DNA of 24,948 nt from Bacillota bacterium. GTDB lineage: Bacteria; Bacillota; Clostridia; Christensenellales; CAG-138. The DNA is taken from positions 1-24,948 of the forward strand of contig JAEYSE010000121.1 in NCBI GenBank assembly GCA_023435025.1, in the 5' to 3' direction. The notes beneath the pieces were generated by a model. That model was given only the letters and a program-made list of their open reading frames with translations. It had not been told where the DNA came from and did not search any database. Position numbers and translations under genes: made by a program. Positions 1 through 7,294 of the stretch are shown in pieces; the first letter of the stretch is position 1, and each line of letters opens with the position of its first letter.

Positions 1-315
1 ATGGTGGCCCAGGGGTTGCTTTCCGCTTATGCGGAAAGCAGTAAGCCGGATATCGCGCTGATGCTGAGCGCGTTTACGCCGGAGGAGGCCCAGCAGATTT
101 CCGGTGCACTGGAGACGGAAGCCGCCATGGCGGACCCGGAAAAACTGGCGAAAGACAGTATTATTCGCTTGAAGCTGTTGGATACGAGGGAAGAGTTCGC
201 GGAACTAAAAGCGCGTTCTATGGGTGACAATGTGCCCATTGAAGAAAAACTTGCGCTTACACGGCGGATGAATGAGCTGGACAGCAAGTGCAAAAAACTG
301 GACTTGCAGCAATAG
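1..315 (+). CDS. dnaG: DNA primase DnaG, C-terminal end (partial)
   Basis: An open frame runs from the window edge to a TAG at 313-315. It gives about 104 residues of a charged, helical C-terminus, and the true start lies upstream of the window. DnaG makes the RNA primers for DNA replication, and its C-terminal domain binds the replicative helicase. The tail seen here is rich in Leu, Glu and Lys and resembles the helicase-interaction end of clostridial primases. No catalytic zinc or TOPRIM motif is visible because those lie upstream. The main support is position: the frame ends 27 bases before rpoD, the classic dnaG-rpoD macromolecular synthesis arrangement. The ATG at position 1 is probably internal and not a start. 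Confidence 0.78.
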   Translation: MVAQGLLSAYAESSKPDIALMLSAFTPEEAQQISGALETEAAMADPEKLAKDSIIRLKLLDTREEFAELKARSMGDNVPIEEKLALTRRMNELDSKCKKLDLQQ

Positions 316-342
316 AATAAGGGAAGAAGGAGGGGATATTCT

Positions 343-1422
343 TTGGAAAACAAAGAGCCCCGCATGAAAAAAATCAACGATCTGTTGGAAAAAGGCAAAT
401 CCAAGGGCGTCCTGACATATAAGGAAATCATGGACGCCTTGGAAGAGCAGGAAATGGATCAGGAACAGGTCGAAGGAGTTTACGACCGAATCGAGGCGCT
501 CAACATCGACGTCGTGGAGGATGTGGAGCTTCCCGCGGATATCAACGAGGAGATCGCGGCCATTGAAACGGAGCTAGCGGTATCCGAAGGCCTCAACATC
601 GATGACCCGGTACGCATGTACCTAAAGGAGATCGGCAAGGTTCCGCTTTTGACCGCCGTGGAGGAAGTCGAAATCGCCCAGCGCATGGCGGAGGGGGATC
701 AGGACGCCAAGCAGCAGCTTGCGGAGGCGAACCTGAGGTTGGTGGTTTCCATTGCAAAGCGGTATGTCGGACGCGGCATGCTCTTTCTTGACCTCATTCA
801 GGAAGGCAACCTCGGCTTAATTAAAGCCGTAGAGAAATTCGATTACCGCAAGGGCTATAAATTTTCCACCTATGCTACCTGGTGGATCAGACAGGCGATC
901 ACAAGGGCCATCGCCGATCAGGCGCGTACCATCCGCATTCCCGTCCACATGGTGGAAACCATCAACAAATTGATCCGCGTCAACCGCCAGCTGCTGCAGG
1001 AGTACGGGCGCGACCCGAGGCCCGATGAGATCGCAAAGGAAATGGGCATTACGGAGGAAAAGGTTCGCGAGATCATCAAAATCGCGCAGGAGCCGGTTTC
1101 TTTGGAAACTCCCATCGGCGAGGAGGAAGATAGCCACTTGGGAGACTTTATTCCGGACGATGACGCACCAGCGCCTGCAGAAGTGGTTGCGGGCACCCTC
1201 CTGAAAGAACAGCTCATGGACGTACTGGATACGCTCACCACCCGCGAAGAAAAAGTGCTTCGCCTGCGTTTCGGCCTCGACGACGGCAAGGCGAGAACCC
1301 TTGAGGAAGTGGGACGTGAGTTCGCGGTAACGAGGGAGCGCATCCGCCAGATCGAAGCAAAGGCATTAAGAAAACTTCGTCACCCCAGCCGCAGCAAGAA
1401 GCTTAAGGATTTTTTGGAGTAA
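343..1422 (+). CDS. rpoD: RNA polymerase primary sigma factor SigA/RpoD
   Basis: 359 residues, normal for the Firmicutes housekeeping sigma factor, which directs core RNA polymerase to vegetative promoters. Region 1.1 is at the N-terminus (MKKINDLLEKGKSKGVLTYKEI, shortened here, around residues 8-30). Region 1.2 contains DDPVRMYLKEIG. Region 2 contains NLRLVVSIAKRY, DLIQEGNLGL and the -10 reading segment KFSTYATWWIRQAI. Region 3 follows, and region 4.2 ends in TRERIRQIEAKALRKLR, the -35 reading helix. The start is TTG at 343, chosen because AAGGAGGGG (327-335) lies 7 bases upstream. It follows the dnaG end by 27 bases, so the two are probably co-transcribed. A hairpin terminator follows. Confidence 0.97.
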   Translation: MENKEPRMKKINDLLEKGKSKGVLTYKEIMDALEEQEMDQEQVEGVYDRIEALNIDVVEDVELPADINEEIAAIETELAVSEGLNIDDPVRMYLKEIGKVPLLTAVEEVEIAQRMAEGDQDAKQQLAEANLRLVVSIAKRYVGRGMLFLDLIQEGNLGLIKAVEKFDYRKGYKFSTYATWWIRQAITRAIADQARTIRIPVHMVETINKLIRVNRQLLQEYGRDPRPDEIAKEMGITEEKVREIIKIAQEPVSLETPIGEEEDSHLGDFIPDDDAPAPAEVVAGTLLKEQLMDVLDTLTTREEKVLRLRFGLDDGKARTLEEVGREFAVTRERIRQIEAKALRKLRHPSRSKKLKDFLE

Positions 1423-1458
1423 AAAGAAAGCCGTATTACGGCATATCGCAAAAAGAAG

Positions 1459-1495
1459 GCCGATTCCTTTTCAAATAAAGGAACCGGCTTTTTGT
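1459..1495 (+). terminator. Rho-independent terminator after rpoD
   Basis: A 12-base arm at 1459-1470 and its partner at 1477-1488 pair with one A-C mismatch around a 6-base loop, and a T-run follows (1489-1493). An A-run lies on the other side of the stem. The structure could therefore also act on the opposite strand, where the convergent methyltransferase gene ends at 1531. Confidence 0.8.
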
Positions 1496-1530
1496 ATGAA
1501 CATAGGGAATTAAGCTTTTTCTGAAGGGGA

Positions 1531-2736
1531 TTAAAGCAGCGTTTTCTCCGGTGCCCAAAACCCCTGCCGTCCCTCCGCATCTACTGTCTGTAGCACAGGC
1601 CTTCCAAAGGAAGCAGGCGTGGAGAGCGTAAGCGGAAGTATGGGCGTATAGGTAGAGGCGGAGGGGTGGAATATACCGTTGGTCACTTGGCCCAGCGCGC
1701 AGTAAACGAGTGGGGACGAGCCATCAGCCTCATACTTTTGAACCGCACATGAATGACTGTCCGCGCGTTCTGTATAGGATGCGGCGACCGTCGCATTGGG
1801 TGTGGAGGCGGGAAAGAAGAGTTCCAAAGGCTGCGCCGCTTCCAATAGGCTGACCGGGTTAAAAAGTGATGTCAGCCGTTTGCGCAGTGCGTACAGGGCG
1901 AAGGGCGAGCTGTCGCAAACCAGAAACCGGCGGTGCATCTGCGCGGCGACCGCCGCGGTGGTGCCACTGCCGGAAAACAAGTCCGCCACCAAATCCCCCG
2001 GGCGGGAGGAAACGGAGACGATACGCTTCAAAAGCGCTTCCGGCTTCTGGGTAGCATACCCGTTGCGCTCAGGGTCCCGCTGGTGCAGGTGCTCAATGTC
2101 CGTCCAGACGTCGCTGGGGTATACAAGTGTATCCTCGTGGTAATGGTACAGCTTGCCTCCGGAGCGTATGGAATAGGTGACGCGCCCTTTTTCGTCTATG
2201 CTTCGCTTCATATGGTTGCGCCGTTCCGGCCCGCGCGGGATTCCCGCCGCCTCAATATCAAAATAGCAGTTGCGGGACTTGCGGTAAAACAATATGGTAT
2301 CGTGTTTGCGGGAAAAGTGCCGGGTGCTGCGCCCGCCGGAGCGGTACATCCAGATGATTTCGTTCATAAAGTTCTTTTCGCCGAATATCCCATCCAGCAT
2401 CAACTTCAGCGGCGCCGCCATGCGGTAATCCACATGCAGGTAAAGAGAACCCGTTGCGTTTAATAGCTCCCTGCATCCTATGAGCATGGGGCGCAGGAAA
2501 TCTAGGTATTTTTCACCGGTCAACACATCCGAATAAGCGGGGCGCTCTATGTTTGCCCTGCCGATCTGCATGCGAAAGAGGTCCCCAGTGCCAAAGGGGG
2601 GGTCCAAATAAATCAGCTGTACGGCGTTTGCATGATGTTTGAGCAGCCGTGCGAGCAGTTCCTCCGAACGGCCCAGGTAAAACGTACCCGGCCCACCGCT
2701 TGAATGCAGTTCGCCGGTCACTTCAACGTTTGCCAT
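1531..2736 (-). CDS. Orphan beta-class DNA methyltransferase (N4-cytosine or N6-adenine)
   Basis: About 401 residues. The catalytic motif IV, LDPPFG, is at residues 44-49. The motif-X-like segment TQKPEALLKRI is near 229-239, and the SAM-binding motif I, DLFSGSGTT, is at 252-260. The order IV, target-recognition region, X, I is that of the beta group of exocyclic amino methyltransferases, which includes type III Mod-like enzymes. About 100 C-terminal residues past motif I show no motif I recognise. The start is ATG 2736, with a GGCGGTG ribosome site 6 bases upstream; GTG 2745 is too close to that site. No restriction nuclease gene is adjacent, so it looks like an orphan enzyme. The target sequence cannot be read from the protein. 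The nearest upstream gene (GntR) ends in its own terminator and no clear promoter was found for this gene. Confidence 0.88.
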   Translation of the reverse strand: MANVEVTGELHSSGGPGTFYLGRSEELLARLLKHHANAVQLIYLDPPFGTGDLFRMQIGRANIERPAYSDVLTGEKYLDFLRPMLIGCRELLNATGSLYLHVDYRMAAPLKLMLDGIFGEKNFMNEIIWMYRSGGRSTRHFSRKHDTILFYRKSRNCYFDIEAAGIPRGPERRNHMKRSIDEKGRVTYSIRSGGKLYHYHEDTLVYPSDVWTDIEHLHQRDPERNGYATQKPEALLKRIVSVSSRPGDLVADLFSGSGTTAAVAAQMHRRFLVCDSSPFALYALRKRLTSLFNPVSLLEAAQPLELFFPASTPNATVAASYTERADSHSCAVQKYEADGSSPLVYCALGQVTNGIFHPSASTYTPILPLTLSTPASFGRPVLQTVDAEGRQGFWAPEKTLL

Positions 2737-2771
2737 CACAGCCACCGCCTTTTCTGTTGATTAAAGTAACC

Positions 2772-2798
2772 AAAAATAAAAATGCGGGCACCGCCCGC
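2772..2798 (-). terminator. Rho-independent terminator after the GntR gene
   Basis: On the minus strand, a perfect GCGGGC/GCCCGC stem (2793-2798 and 2784-2789) with a 3-base loop is followed by a run of T interrupted by one A (2772-2782). It lies directly after the regulator's stop codon at 2804 and before the methyltransferase start at 2736. Confidence 0.85.
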
Positions 2799-2803
2799 AA
2801 CGC

Positions 2804-3460
2804 TCATTCTTCCGCCGGATAGGAATGTGCAGCGGTCATAATGTGCTGTTCCATACAGAGCTTGGCGCGCCCTGCGTCGCGGGCGCAAAGGGCATCATAA
2901 ATCTCCTTATGCTCTTCAAGCGATTTTGGCGTCCGTCCGGGGGACATCAGGGAGCTTTTTCTCGCGCGCTGCGCGTTCTGGTGAAGGGAGACCAATATGT
3001 GCCTGAGCGTACGGGAGTTGCTTGCTGTGAATATGATTTCATGAAACTCGGAATCAAGGCGTGCAAGGTTCACTGAATCGTTGCGGCGGGTGTATAGTTC
3101 CATCAGCTCCACAAGTTCCCCAAGCTGATCCAGCTGCTGCTGGCGGATGCGCTGCGCTGCCCAAAACGCCGCCAAGCCTTCCAGCTGAAGGCGGATGGTG
3201 AAAATATCGGTGATATCCTCCGAGGAAATGCCTTTTACGATAACGCCTCGGTTGGGGATGGCTTCTGCAAGATCCTCGAGTTCAAGCTGCTTGAGCGCCT
3301 CGCGTATAGGGGTGCGGCTTACGCCCAGCTCTTCGGCGAGCTTTGTTTCCACCAGGTAATCCCCGGACTGGTAACGGCCCTCAATGATGCCGTCGCGAAT
3401 ATATTTGAACACCTTGGCACTGAGCGAATGGTGATCTTTCGTATCAAAAATATTAGACAT
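2804..3460 (-). CDS. GntR-family transcriptional regulator, FCD (FadR-like) subfamily
   Basis: 218 residues. Residues about 13-76 form a GntR winged helix-turn-helix, with the recognition segment LAEELGVSRTPIREALKQLE. Residues about 80-210 form an all-helical FCD ligand domain. The residues expected to bind a metal are present: Asp136 and His140 (DSEFH), His184 (EEHKEI) and His206 (MEQH). Family members are usually repressors released by a small organic acid or similar metabolite. No catabolic or transport gene is adjacent, so the ligand cannot be inferred. The ATG at 3460 has AGAGG a short distance upstream. The gene is divergent from spoIIIAA and has a good sigma-A promoter with an inverted repeat between its two boxes, suggesting self-regulation. 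Confidence 0.92.
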   Translation of the reverse strand: MSNIFDTKDHHSLSAKVFKYIRDGIIEGRYQSGDYLVETKLAEELGVSRTPIREALKQLELEDLAEAIPNRGVIVKGISSEDITDIFTIRLQLEGLAAFWAAQRIRQQQLDQLGELVELMELYTRRNDSVNLARLDSEFHEIIFTASNSRTLRHILVSLHQNAQRARKSSLMSPGRTPKSLEEHKEIYDALCARDAGRAKLCMEQHIMTAAHSYPAEE

Positions 3461-3480
3461 TTATGCCTCTCTAAAATCAA

Positions 3481-3509
3481 AATATGAAACGCACATACAC
3501 GTATGTCAA
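3481..3509 (-). promoter_or_regulatory. Sigma-A promoter of the GntR gene
   Basis: On the minus strand, a perfect -35 box TTGACA (3504-3509) is followed after 17 bases by CATATT (3481-3486), which matches 4 of 6 positions of the -10 consensus. It points to the GntR start at 3460. Confidence 0.6.
3493..3506. promoter_or_regulatory. Candidate GntR operator
   Basis: ACATAC-AC-GTATGT is an inverted repeat with perfect 6-base arms and a 2-base centre. It lies between the -35 and -10 boxes of the GntR promoter and overlaps the -35 box by three bases. FCD regulators commonly bind short palindromes of this kind and often repress themselves. That this protein binds here is inference from position and symmetry. 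Confidence 0.5.
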
Positions 3510-3607
3510 TTTGATTTTCCTAATAAAGTGTACATTATATTTTCGACAAAAACAAGGAAAACCTGCATATCCGCTTTGTTGCAGCAGCCGTTGGTTGGGA
3601 GAAAAAA

Positions 3608-3639
3608 TCATTCTGAAATGGTACCCCCATACATACACT
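3608..3639 (+). promoter_or_regulatory. Candidate sigma-E promoter of the spoIIIA operon
   Basis: CATACATA (3628-3635, 7 of 8 matches to CATACAHT) lies 13 bases downstream of TCATTCT (3608-3614, 5 of 7 matches to the sigma-E -35 consensus KMATATT). An overlapping CATACACT (3632-3639) matches the -10 consensus at all eight positions, but no good -35 box lies at the right distance. In Bacillus subtilis the operon is transcribed by sigma-E in the mother cell. The leader would be only about 20 bases. Confidence 0.55.
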
Positions 3640-3664
3640 TTGAGCAAAGGGGGACATGCTGCAA

Positions 3665-4645
3665 ATGGAAAACAAAGGGAGATACAACAAGGAAAACTGG
3701 AAAGCGTCACTTCTGCCTCTCTTTCCAGTAAGGCTACAGCAGGAGCTTCAAAAAGTCGACGATACGCTGCCGCTTGAGGAAATCCGCATCCGTGCCGGGC
3801 AGCCGCTCCAGCTTTGCTGCAGCGGTTATGAGCGTTTGCTACAGGCCGTGCCCAGCGTCTCGGATTGCGCGGGGATACTTGAGCGCGCTTGCGAGCACTC
3901 CATTTACGCCTGGGAAGAGGAACTTAAAAACGGCTTTATCACGTTGCCCGGCGGCTACCGCATGGGCTTATGCGGCAAAGCAGTCGTAAAGCAGGGGCAG
4001 GCTGTGGCGCAGACGGATATTACTTCGCTCAACATCCGCATTGCGCGCGCCTGCCCGGGCGCCGCGGATGGGATCATGCCACTTTTACTAAGGCGGGATG
4101 GGACGCCTTGTTCTGCGCTCATTATTTCCCCTCCAGGCTGCGGAAAGACGACGATGTTACGCGATATTGTCCGTCAGCTTTCCGCGGGCCTTAACGGCGC
4201 TTTACCGCAGCGCGTCTGCGTGGTTGATGAACGCATGGAGATTGCGGGCGCGGTGCGGGGAATGGCACAGTTGACGCTTGGGCCGCGTACGGATGTGCTT
4301 TCTGGTTTTCCAAAGTGCGAGGGGATACGCCTCGCTGTCCGTGTGCTTTCGCCGGAGGTGATCGTAACGGATGAATTGGGCGCAAAAGCGGAAGCGGACG
4401 CCGTGCAGGAGGCGGCCTACTGCGGGGTTATTACCATTGCGAGCGCGCATGTAAGGGATATTGCTTCCTTATCCAAACGGCGCGCGCTGATGGAGTTGAT
4501 TGAAAGCGGCGTGTTTGAACGCGTGGTGCTTTTAGGACGGGAAGAAGGGCGCGTGGGGTGCGTGACAGGAATATGGGATGGCGCTCTAAAGGCGCTGCCC
4601 TTACAGGGGAGGGGAAGGGTATGCTCCATGCAATCGCCATGCTAA
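3665..4645 (+). CDS. spoIIIAA: Stage III sporulation protein AA, AAA-type ATPase
   Basis: About 326 residues, normal for the family. SpoIIIAA is the cytoplasmic ATPase on the mother-cell side of the SpoIIIA-SpoIIQ channel, related to secretion ATPases of the type II/IV group. The Walker A motif SPPGCGKTT is near residues 155-163. An acidic motif VVDERMEI and a Walker B-like segment VIVTDELG follow. Two ATGs are possible. ATG 3665 lies 11 bases after AAAGGGGG (3646-3653), whereas ATG 3656 is only 2 bases from it, so 3665 is preferred. It is the first gene of the operon, and its end overlaps spoIIIAB by 25 bases. Confidence 0.95.
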   Translation: MENKGRYNKENWKASLLPLFPVRLQQELQKVDDTLPLEEIRIRAGQPLQLCCSGYERLLQAVPSVSDCAGILERACEHSIYAWEEELKNGFITLPGGYRMGLCGKAVVKQGQAVAQTDITSLNIRIARACPGAADGIMPLLLRRDGTPCSALIISPPGCGKTTMLRDIVRQLSAGLNGALPQRVCVVDERMEIAGAVRGMAQLTLGPRTDVLSGFPKCEGIRLAVRVLSPEVIVTDELGAKAEADAVQEAAYCGVITIASAHVRDIASLSKRRALMELIESGVFERVVLLGREEGRVGCVTGIWDGALKALPLQGRGRVCSMQSPC

Positions 4646-5136
4646 GCGTATTTGCGGGCTGCGCGTTCATTGGCGTGCGCGCCTCCTCCACCCTTCGCCT
4701 TAGGAAGGATACGTTGCGTCTGATGACGGACGCGCTTCACAGGCTTTCCCTTTGGATGGATTATACCGCACAGCCGCTTCGGGCGCTTGCTCGAAAGGCG
4801 AAAACGGAGGAGACCGCTGCATTTTTTGATGCGTTCGCAGGCTATTTGAAAACTGACGATAACGTCCCCTCCGCTTGGAAGCGCGCAATGGATGACGCAC
4901 GTGAACAAGATGCGGGGTTCGCTTCGCTTCAAGCGGAGGAGCTTGCCATATTGGAGGAATACGCGGAGACCCTGGGCGGAAGTGACCGGGATACCCAGGC
5001 CAGAAATGCGGCGCTTGTACAGCACCGCCTGGGGGCGGTACTCAAAGAGGCGGAAAGCATTTACACAAGCAAGGGGCGCATGTACCGTTCCGTGGGCATA
5101 TTGAGCGGGATCGCCGTTGCGATTTTACTATGGTAG
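4621..5136 (+). CDS. spoIIIAB: Stage III sporulation protein AB
   Basis: 171 residues, the same size as known SpoIIIAB. There is a hydrophobic N-terminal segment (residues about 3-18), a helical middle of the type found in GspF/PilC-like secretion platform proteins, and a C-terminal membrane segment (SVGILSGIAVAILLW). In the assembly this protein is thought to form the membrane platform that the SpoIIIAA ATPase docks to. ATG 4621 is chosen because AGGGGAGGGG (4605-4614) lies 6 bases upstream. This makes the gene overlap spoIIIAA by 25 bases and implies coupled translation. Confidence 0.93.
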   Translation: MLHAIAMLSVFAGCAFIGVRASSTLRLRKDTLRLMTDALHRLSLWMDYTAQPLRALARKAKTEETAAFFDAFAGYLKTDDNVPSAWKRAMDDAREQDAGFASLQAEELAILEEYAETLGGSDRDTQARNAALVQHRLGAVLKEAESIYTSKGRMYRSVGILSGIAVAILLW

Positions 5137-5154
5137 CTTAGAGAGGGGAACACG

Positions 5155-5352
5155 ATGAGCATCGATATACTGTTTAAAATCGCAGGCGTGGGTATTTTGG
5201 TGGCGGTGATCGCTCAGCTTTTAAAACAGAGTGGCCGGGATGAAATGGCGACAATCGCAGCAATCGTCGGCCTGGTGATCGGACTCTTAATGATGCTGGA
5301 TATGATAGGCGATCTGTTTGAAAGCGTGCGCCAGGTATTCCAGCTTTACTAG
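5155..5352 (+). CDS. spoIIIAC: Stage III sporulation protein AC
   Basis: 65 residues with two membrane segments (about 5-24 and 31-52), matching the size and hydrophobicity of the SpoIIIAC family. It starts 18 bases after spoIIIAB with GAGAGGGG just upstream. SpoIIIAC and SpoIIIAD are small related membrane proteins of the mother-cell export apparatus and were named for their place in the operon; their exact role is less clear than that of AA or AH. Confidence 0.92.
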   Translation: MSIDILFKIAGVGILVAVIAQLLKQSGRDEMATIAAIVGLVIGLLMMLDMIGDLFESVRQVFQLY

Positions 5353-5376
5353 CTTCCAGTTACGAAGGAGGGGCTT

Positions 5377-5775
5377 ATGGCAGTATTCAAAATCGCCATA
5401 TTCGCGCTGCTTGCGGCGTCCGTGGTTGTGTTGATACGCGCGCACCGGCCGGAAATGGCAATGCAGGTTGGCATCGTTTCGGGTGTGATGCTGCTTGTTT
5501 ATATCGTGTTGCAAACGAGTGGCATACTGGAAAGCATACTGGCGATATCCGAGCGGTATGGCATAGACACAACGTATATCGGGCTTTTAATTAAGATCAT
5601 AGGCATCGCGTACATTGCGCAATTCGCGGGGGAAATCTGTAAAGACGCGGGAGAATCGGCGCTCGCCTCCAAAGTGGAGCTAGGTGGGCGCGTCATGATA
5701 CTTGCCGCAGCGCTTCCGGCGGCGCTTTCGCTGCTGGATATGGTGGCCTCCTTGATTCCGGCAGGCGGCGCATGA
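5377..5775 (+). CDS. spoIIIAD: Stage III sporulation protein AD
   Basis: 132 residues, usual family length, with four hydrophobic segments, including FKIAIFALLAASVVVLI at the N-terminus and MILAAALPAALSLLDMVASL at the C-terminus. The central part, YIGLLIKIIGIAYIAQFAGEI, is typical of the SpoIIIAC/AD family. GAAGGAGG lies upstream of the ATG. Its stop overlaps the spoIIIAE start (ATGA, 5772-5775), implying translational coupling. Confidence 0.94.
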   Translation: MAVFKIAIFALLAASVVVLIRAHRPEMAMQVGIVSGVMLLVYIVLQTSGILESILAISERYGIDTTYIGLLIKIIGIAYIAQFAGEICKDAGESALASKVELGGRVMILAAALPAALSLLDMVASLIPAGGA

Positions 5776-6941
5776 AAAAGCGTTTAGCCGTATTGGCCGT
5801 TCTCATACTGGCGCTGCTGTTTGCTCCCGCCACTGCTCTGGCGCAGCCCTCGCAGGAAATTCTGGACGGCGTACAGGGCGCGATTGACAGCGCTGACATT
5901 GGCAGTTGGAACGAGACCTATGCCGCCTTGCCGGAGGACGTCAAGTCGCTTTGGGGCGGCAAGGACCTCTATGCCCTGATCAGCGGGTATGCACTGGGGG
6001 AAGGGGAGTTTTTGGGCGCTACGGTACAGGATACGCTGGCGAACCTCCTAAAGGCCATATTGCCTGATGTGCTGCCCATGATCATTACTCTGCTTGCAAT
6101 CGCCGTGTTGAGCGGGTTCTTACGGGCCATGAGCGAGGCGGGCATGAGCGGGGTGAACGAAGTAGCGGCGTTTGTATGCCAGTGCTTTGCGATCGGCGTG
6201 GCGATGGTATCGTTCCTTTCCCTTGCGGATATCGCTCGGGAAACAATAGAACGTACATCCACATTTGTGGAGCTTGCCTTTCCGGCGCTTCTTACGCTGC
6301 TCACAGCCGCAGGCGGCATCGCTTCCGCAGGCATATTCCAGCCCGCCATGACCATGCTTTGCAGCGGCGTATCGGTGGCGCTGCAGAATGTAGTGCTTCC
6401 CATCATACTTACGGGCGGGGTGCTGGGCATGCTCAATAATATTACGGGCAAGGTGCAGCTTGGGCAGTTGTTCAACCTCAGCAAGACCGTGGCCAAGTGG
6501 ATGATCGGGCTGATTTCCACGCTGTACTTCGGCGTGACGTCTCTTCAGGGGTTAACAGCGGGTTCGTTCGACGGTGTCTCCGTGCGCACCGCGAAATTCG
6601 CGCTGGACAAAATGGTGCCCATTGTGGGCGGCATGGTTTCCGGCACGGTGGATACGGTACTGGGTTGTGCGGTATTGGTGAAAAACGCGGTGGGGGTCAC
6701 CGCCATATTGATCGCTTTTGGGATCGTGCTTGTTCCACTCACGCGCATCGTAGTCGGTATGCTATCCTTCCGGCTTGCTGCAGCAATTTGCGAGCCGATT
6801 GCGGAGCCGCGCATTCCCAAAATGCTCGCTTCCATCGGAGAGGTACTCACCTATTTGTTCGCGGCTGCAGCGTCGTTAAGCGTTATGTTCATGATTACGG
6901 TGGGGCTTATCATGGGCGCGGGCAACGCTGCAATCGGCTAG
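5772..6941 (+). CDS. spoIIIAE: Stage III sporulation protein AE
   Basis: 389 residues, close to the Bacillus protein. A cleavable-looking signal sequence is present at residues 1-25 (basic MKKR, hydrophobic core, ALA before the likely cut). A soluble stretch and then a polytopic membrane region follow. SpoIIIAE is the large multi-pass membrane component of the mother-cell channel and has permease-like character. It overlaps spoIIIAD by 4 bases and is followed 9 bases later by spoIIIAF. Long open frames on the other strand within it are shadows. Confidence 0.95.
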   Translation: MKKRLAVLAVLILALLFAPATALAQPSQEILDGVQGAIDSADIGSWNETYAALPEDVKSLWGGKDLYALISGYALGEGEFLGATVQDTLANLLKAILPDVLPMIITLLAIAVLSGFLRAMSEAGMSGVNEVAAFVCQCFAIGVAMVSFLSLADIARETIERTSTFVELAFPALLTLLTAAGGIASAGIFQPAMTMLCSGVSVALQNVVLPIILTGGVLGMLNNITGKVQLGQLFNLSKTVAKWMIGLISTLYFGVTSLQGLTAGSFDGVSVRTAKFALDKMVPIVGGMVSGTVDTVLGCAVLVKNAVGVTAILIAFGIVLVPLTRIVVGMLSFRLAAAICEPIAEPRIPKMLASIGEVLTYLFAAAASLSVMFMITVGLIMGAGNAAIG

Positions 6942-6950
6942 GAGGGGAAT

Positions 6951-7241
6951 ATGCAGACTTTCCTCTACCAAATCACGCTGCTCATCGCCGGTATGGCGGT
7001 GGTCATCACATTGCTTGAGGTGCTTGTCCCGCAGGGGAAGCTCAAAAAGACCGTTCTGTTTGCGCTGGGGCTTGTGTTTTTACTTTCCGTATCGGCGCCC
7101 ATCGTCCGGCTTGTTACGTCGGCTCCATCCGCCGAATTGTTTCAAATGGAGGAATTGCCGCAGTTTACACCGGTGCCGGGGCCTTCGTATGAGGAGCTTT
7201 TGCGCAAGTATTATGAGCAAAGCCTGGAGCAGGCGGAGTAG
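6951..7241 (+). CDS. spoIIIAF: Stage III sporulation protein AF, short form lacking the soluble domain
   Basis: 96 residues. Two membrane segments (about 4-24 and 33-54) match the N-terminus of SpoIIIAF, including the family-like stretch VPQGKLKKTVLFALGLVFL. Bacillus subtilis SpoIIIAF has about 206 residues, with a soluble ring-building domain after the membrane part. Here only about 40 hydrophilic residues follow before the TAG. All three frames meet stop codons within a few bases of 7241, and spoIIIAG starts at 7295, so a simple frameshift does not explain the loss. The identity rests on the membrane part and its exact place between AE and AG. It is preceded by a GGAGGGG ribosome site. Confidence 0.88.
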   Translation: MQTFLYQITLLIAGMAVVITLLEVLVPQGKLKKTVLFALGLVFLLSVSAPIVRLVTSAPSAELFQMEELPQFTPVPGPSYEELLRKYYEQSLEQAE

Positions 7242-7294
7242 ATGACCTAAGCTAATAAGAATAAAACCGCCCCACCAAGAAGGAGGAAACAGCG

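Noticed and set aside
6497..7018. A 173-codon open frame overlapping spoIIIAE on the plus strand
   Set aside because: It lies inside a well-supported gene in another frame, is rich in Arg, His and Gly as shadow frames are, and has no ribosome site.
6951..7294. Short spoIIIAF as a simple frameshift
   Set aside because: All three frames contain stops within a few bases of 7241 and spoIIIAG starts at 7295, so there is no room for the missing domain.
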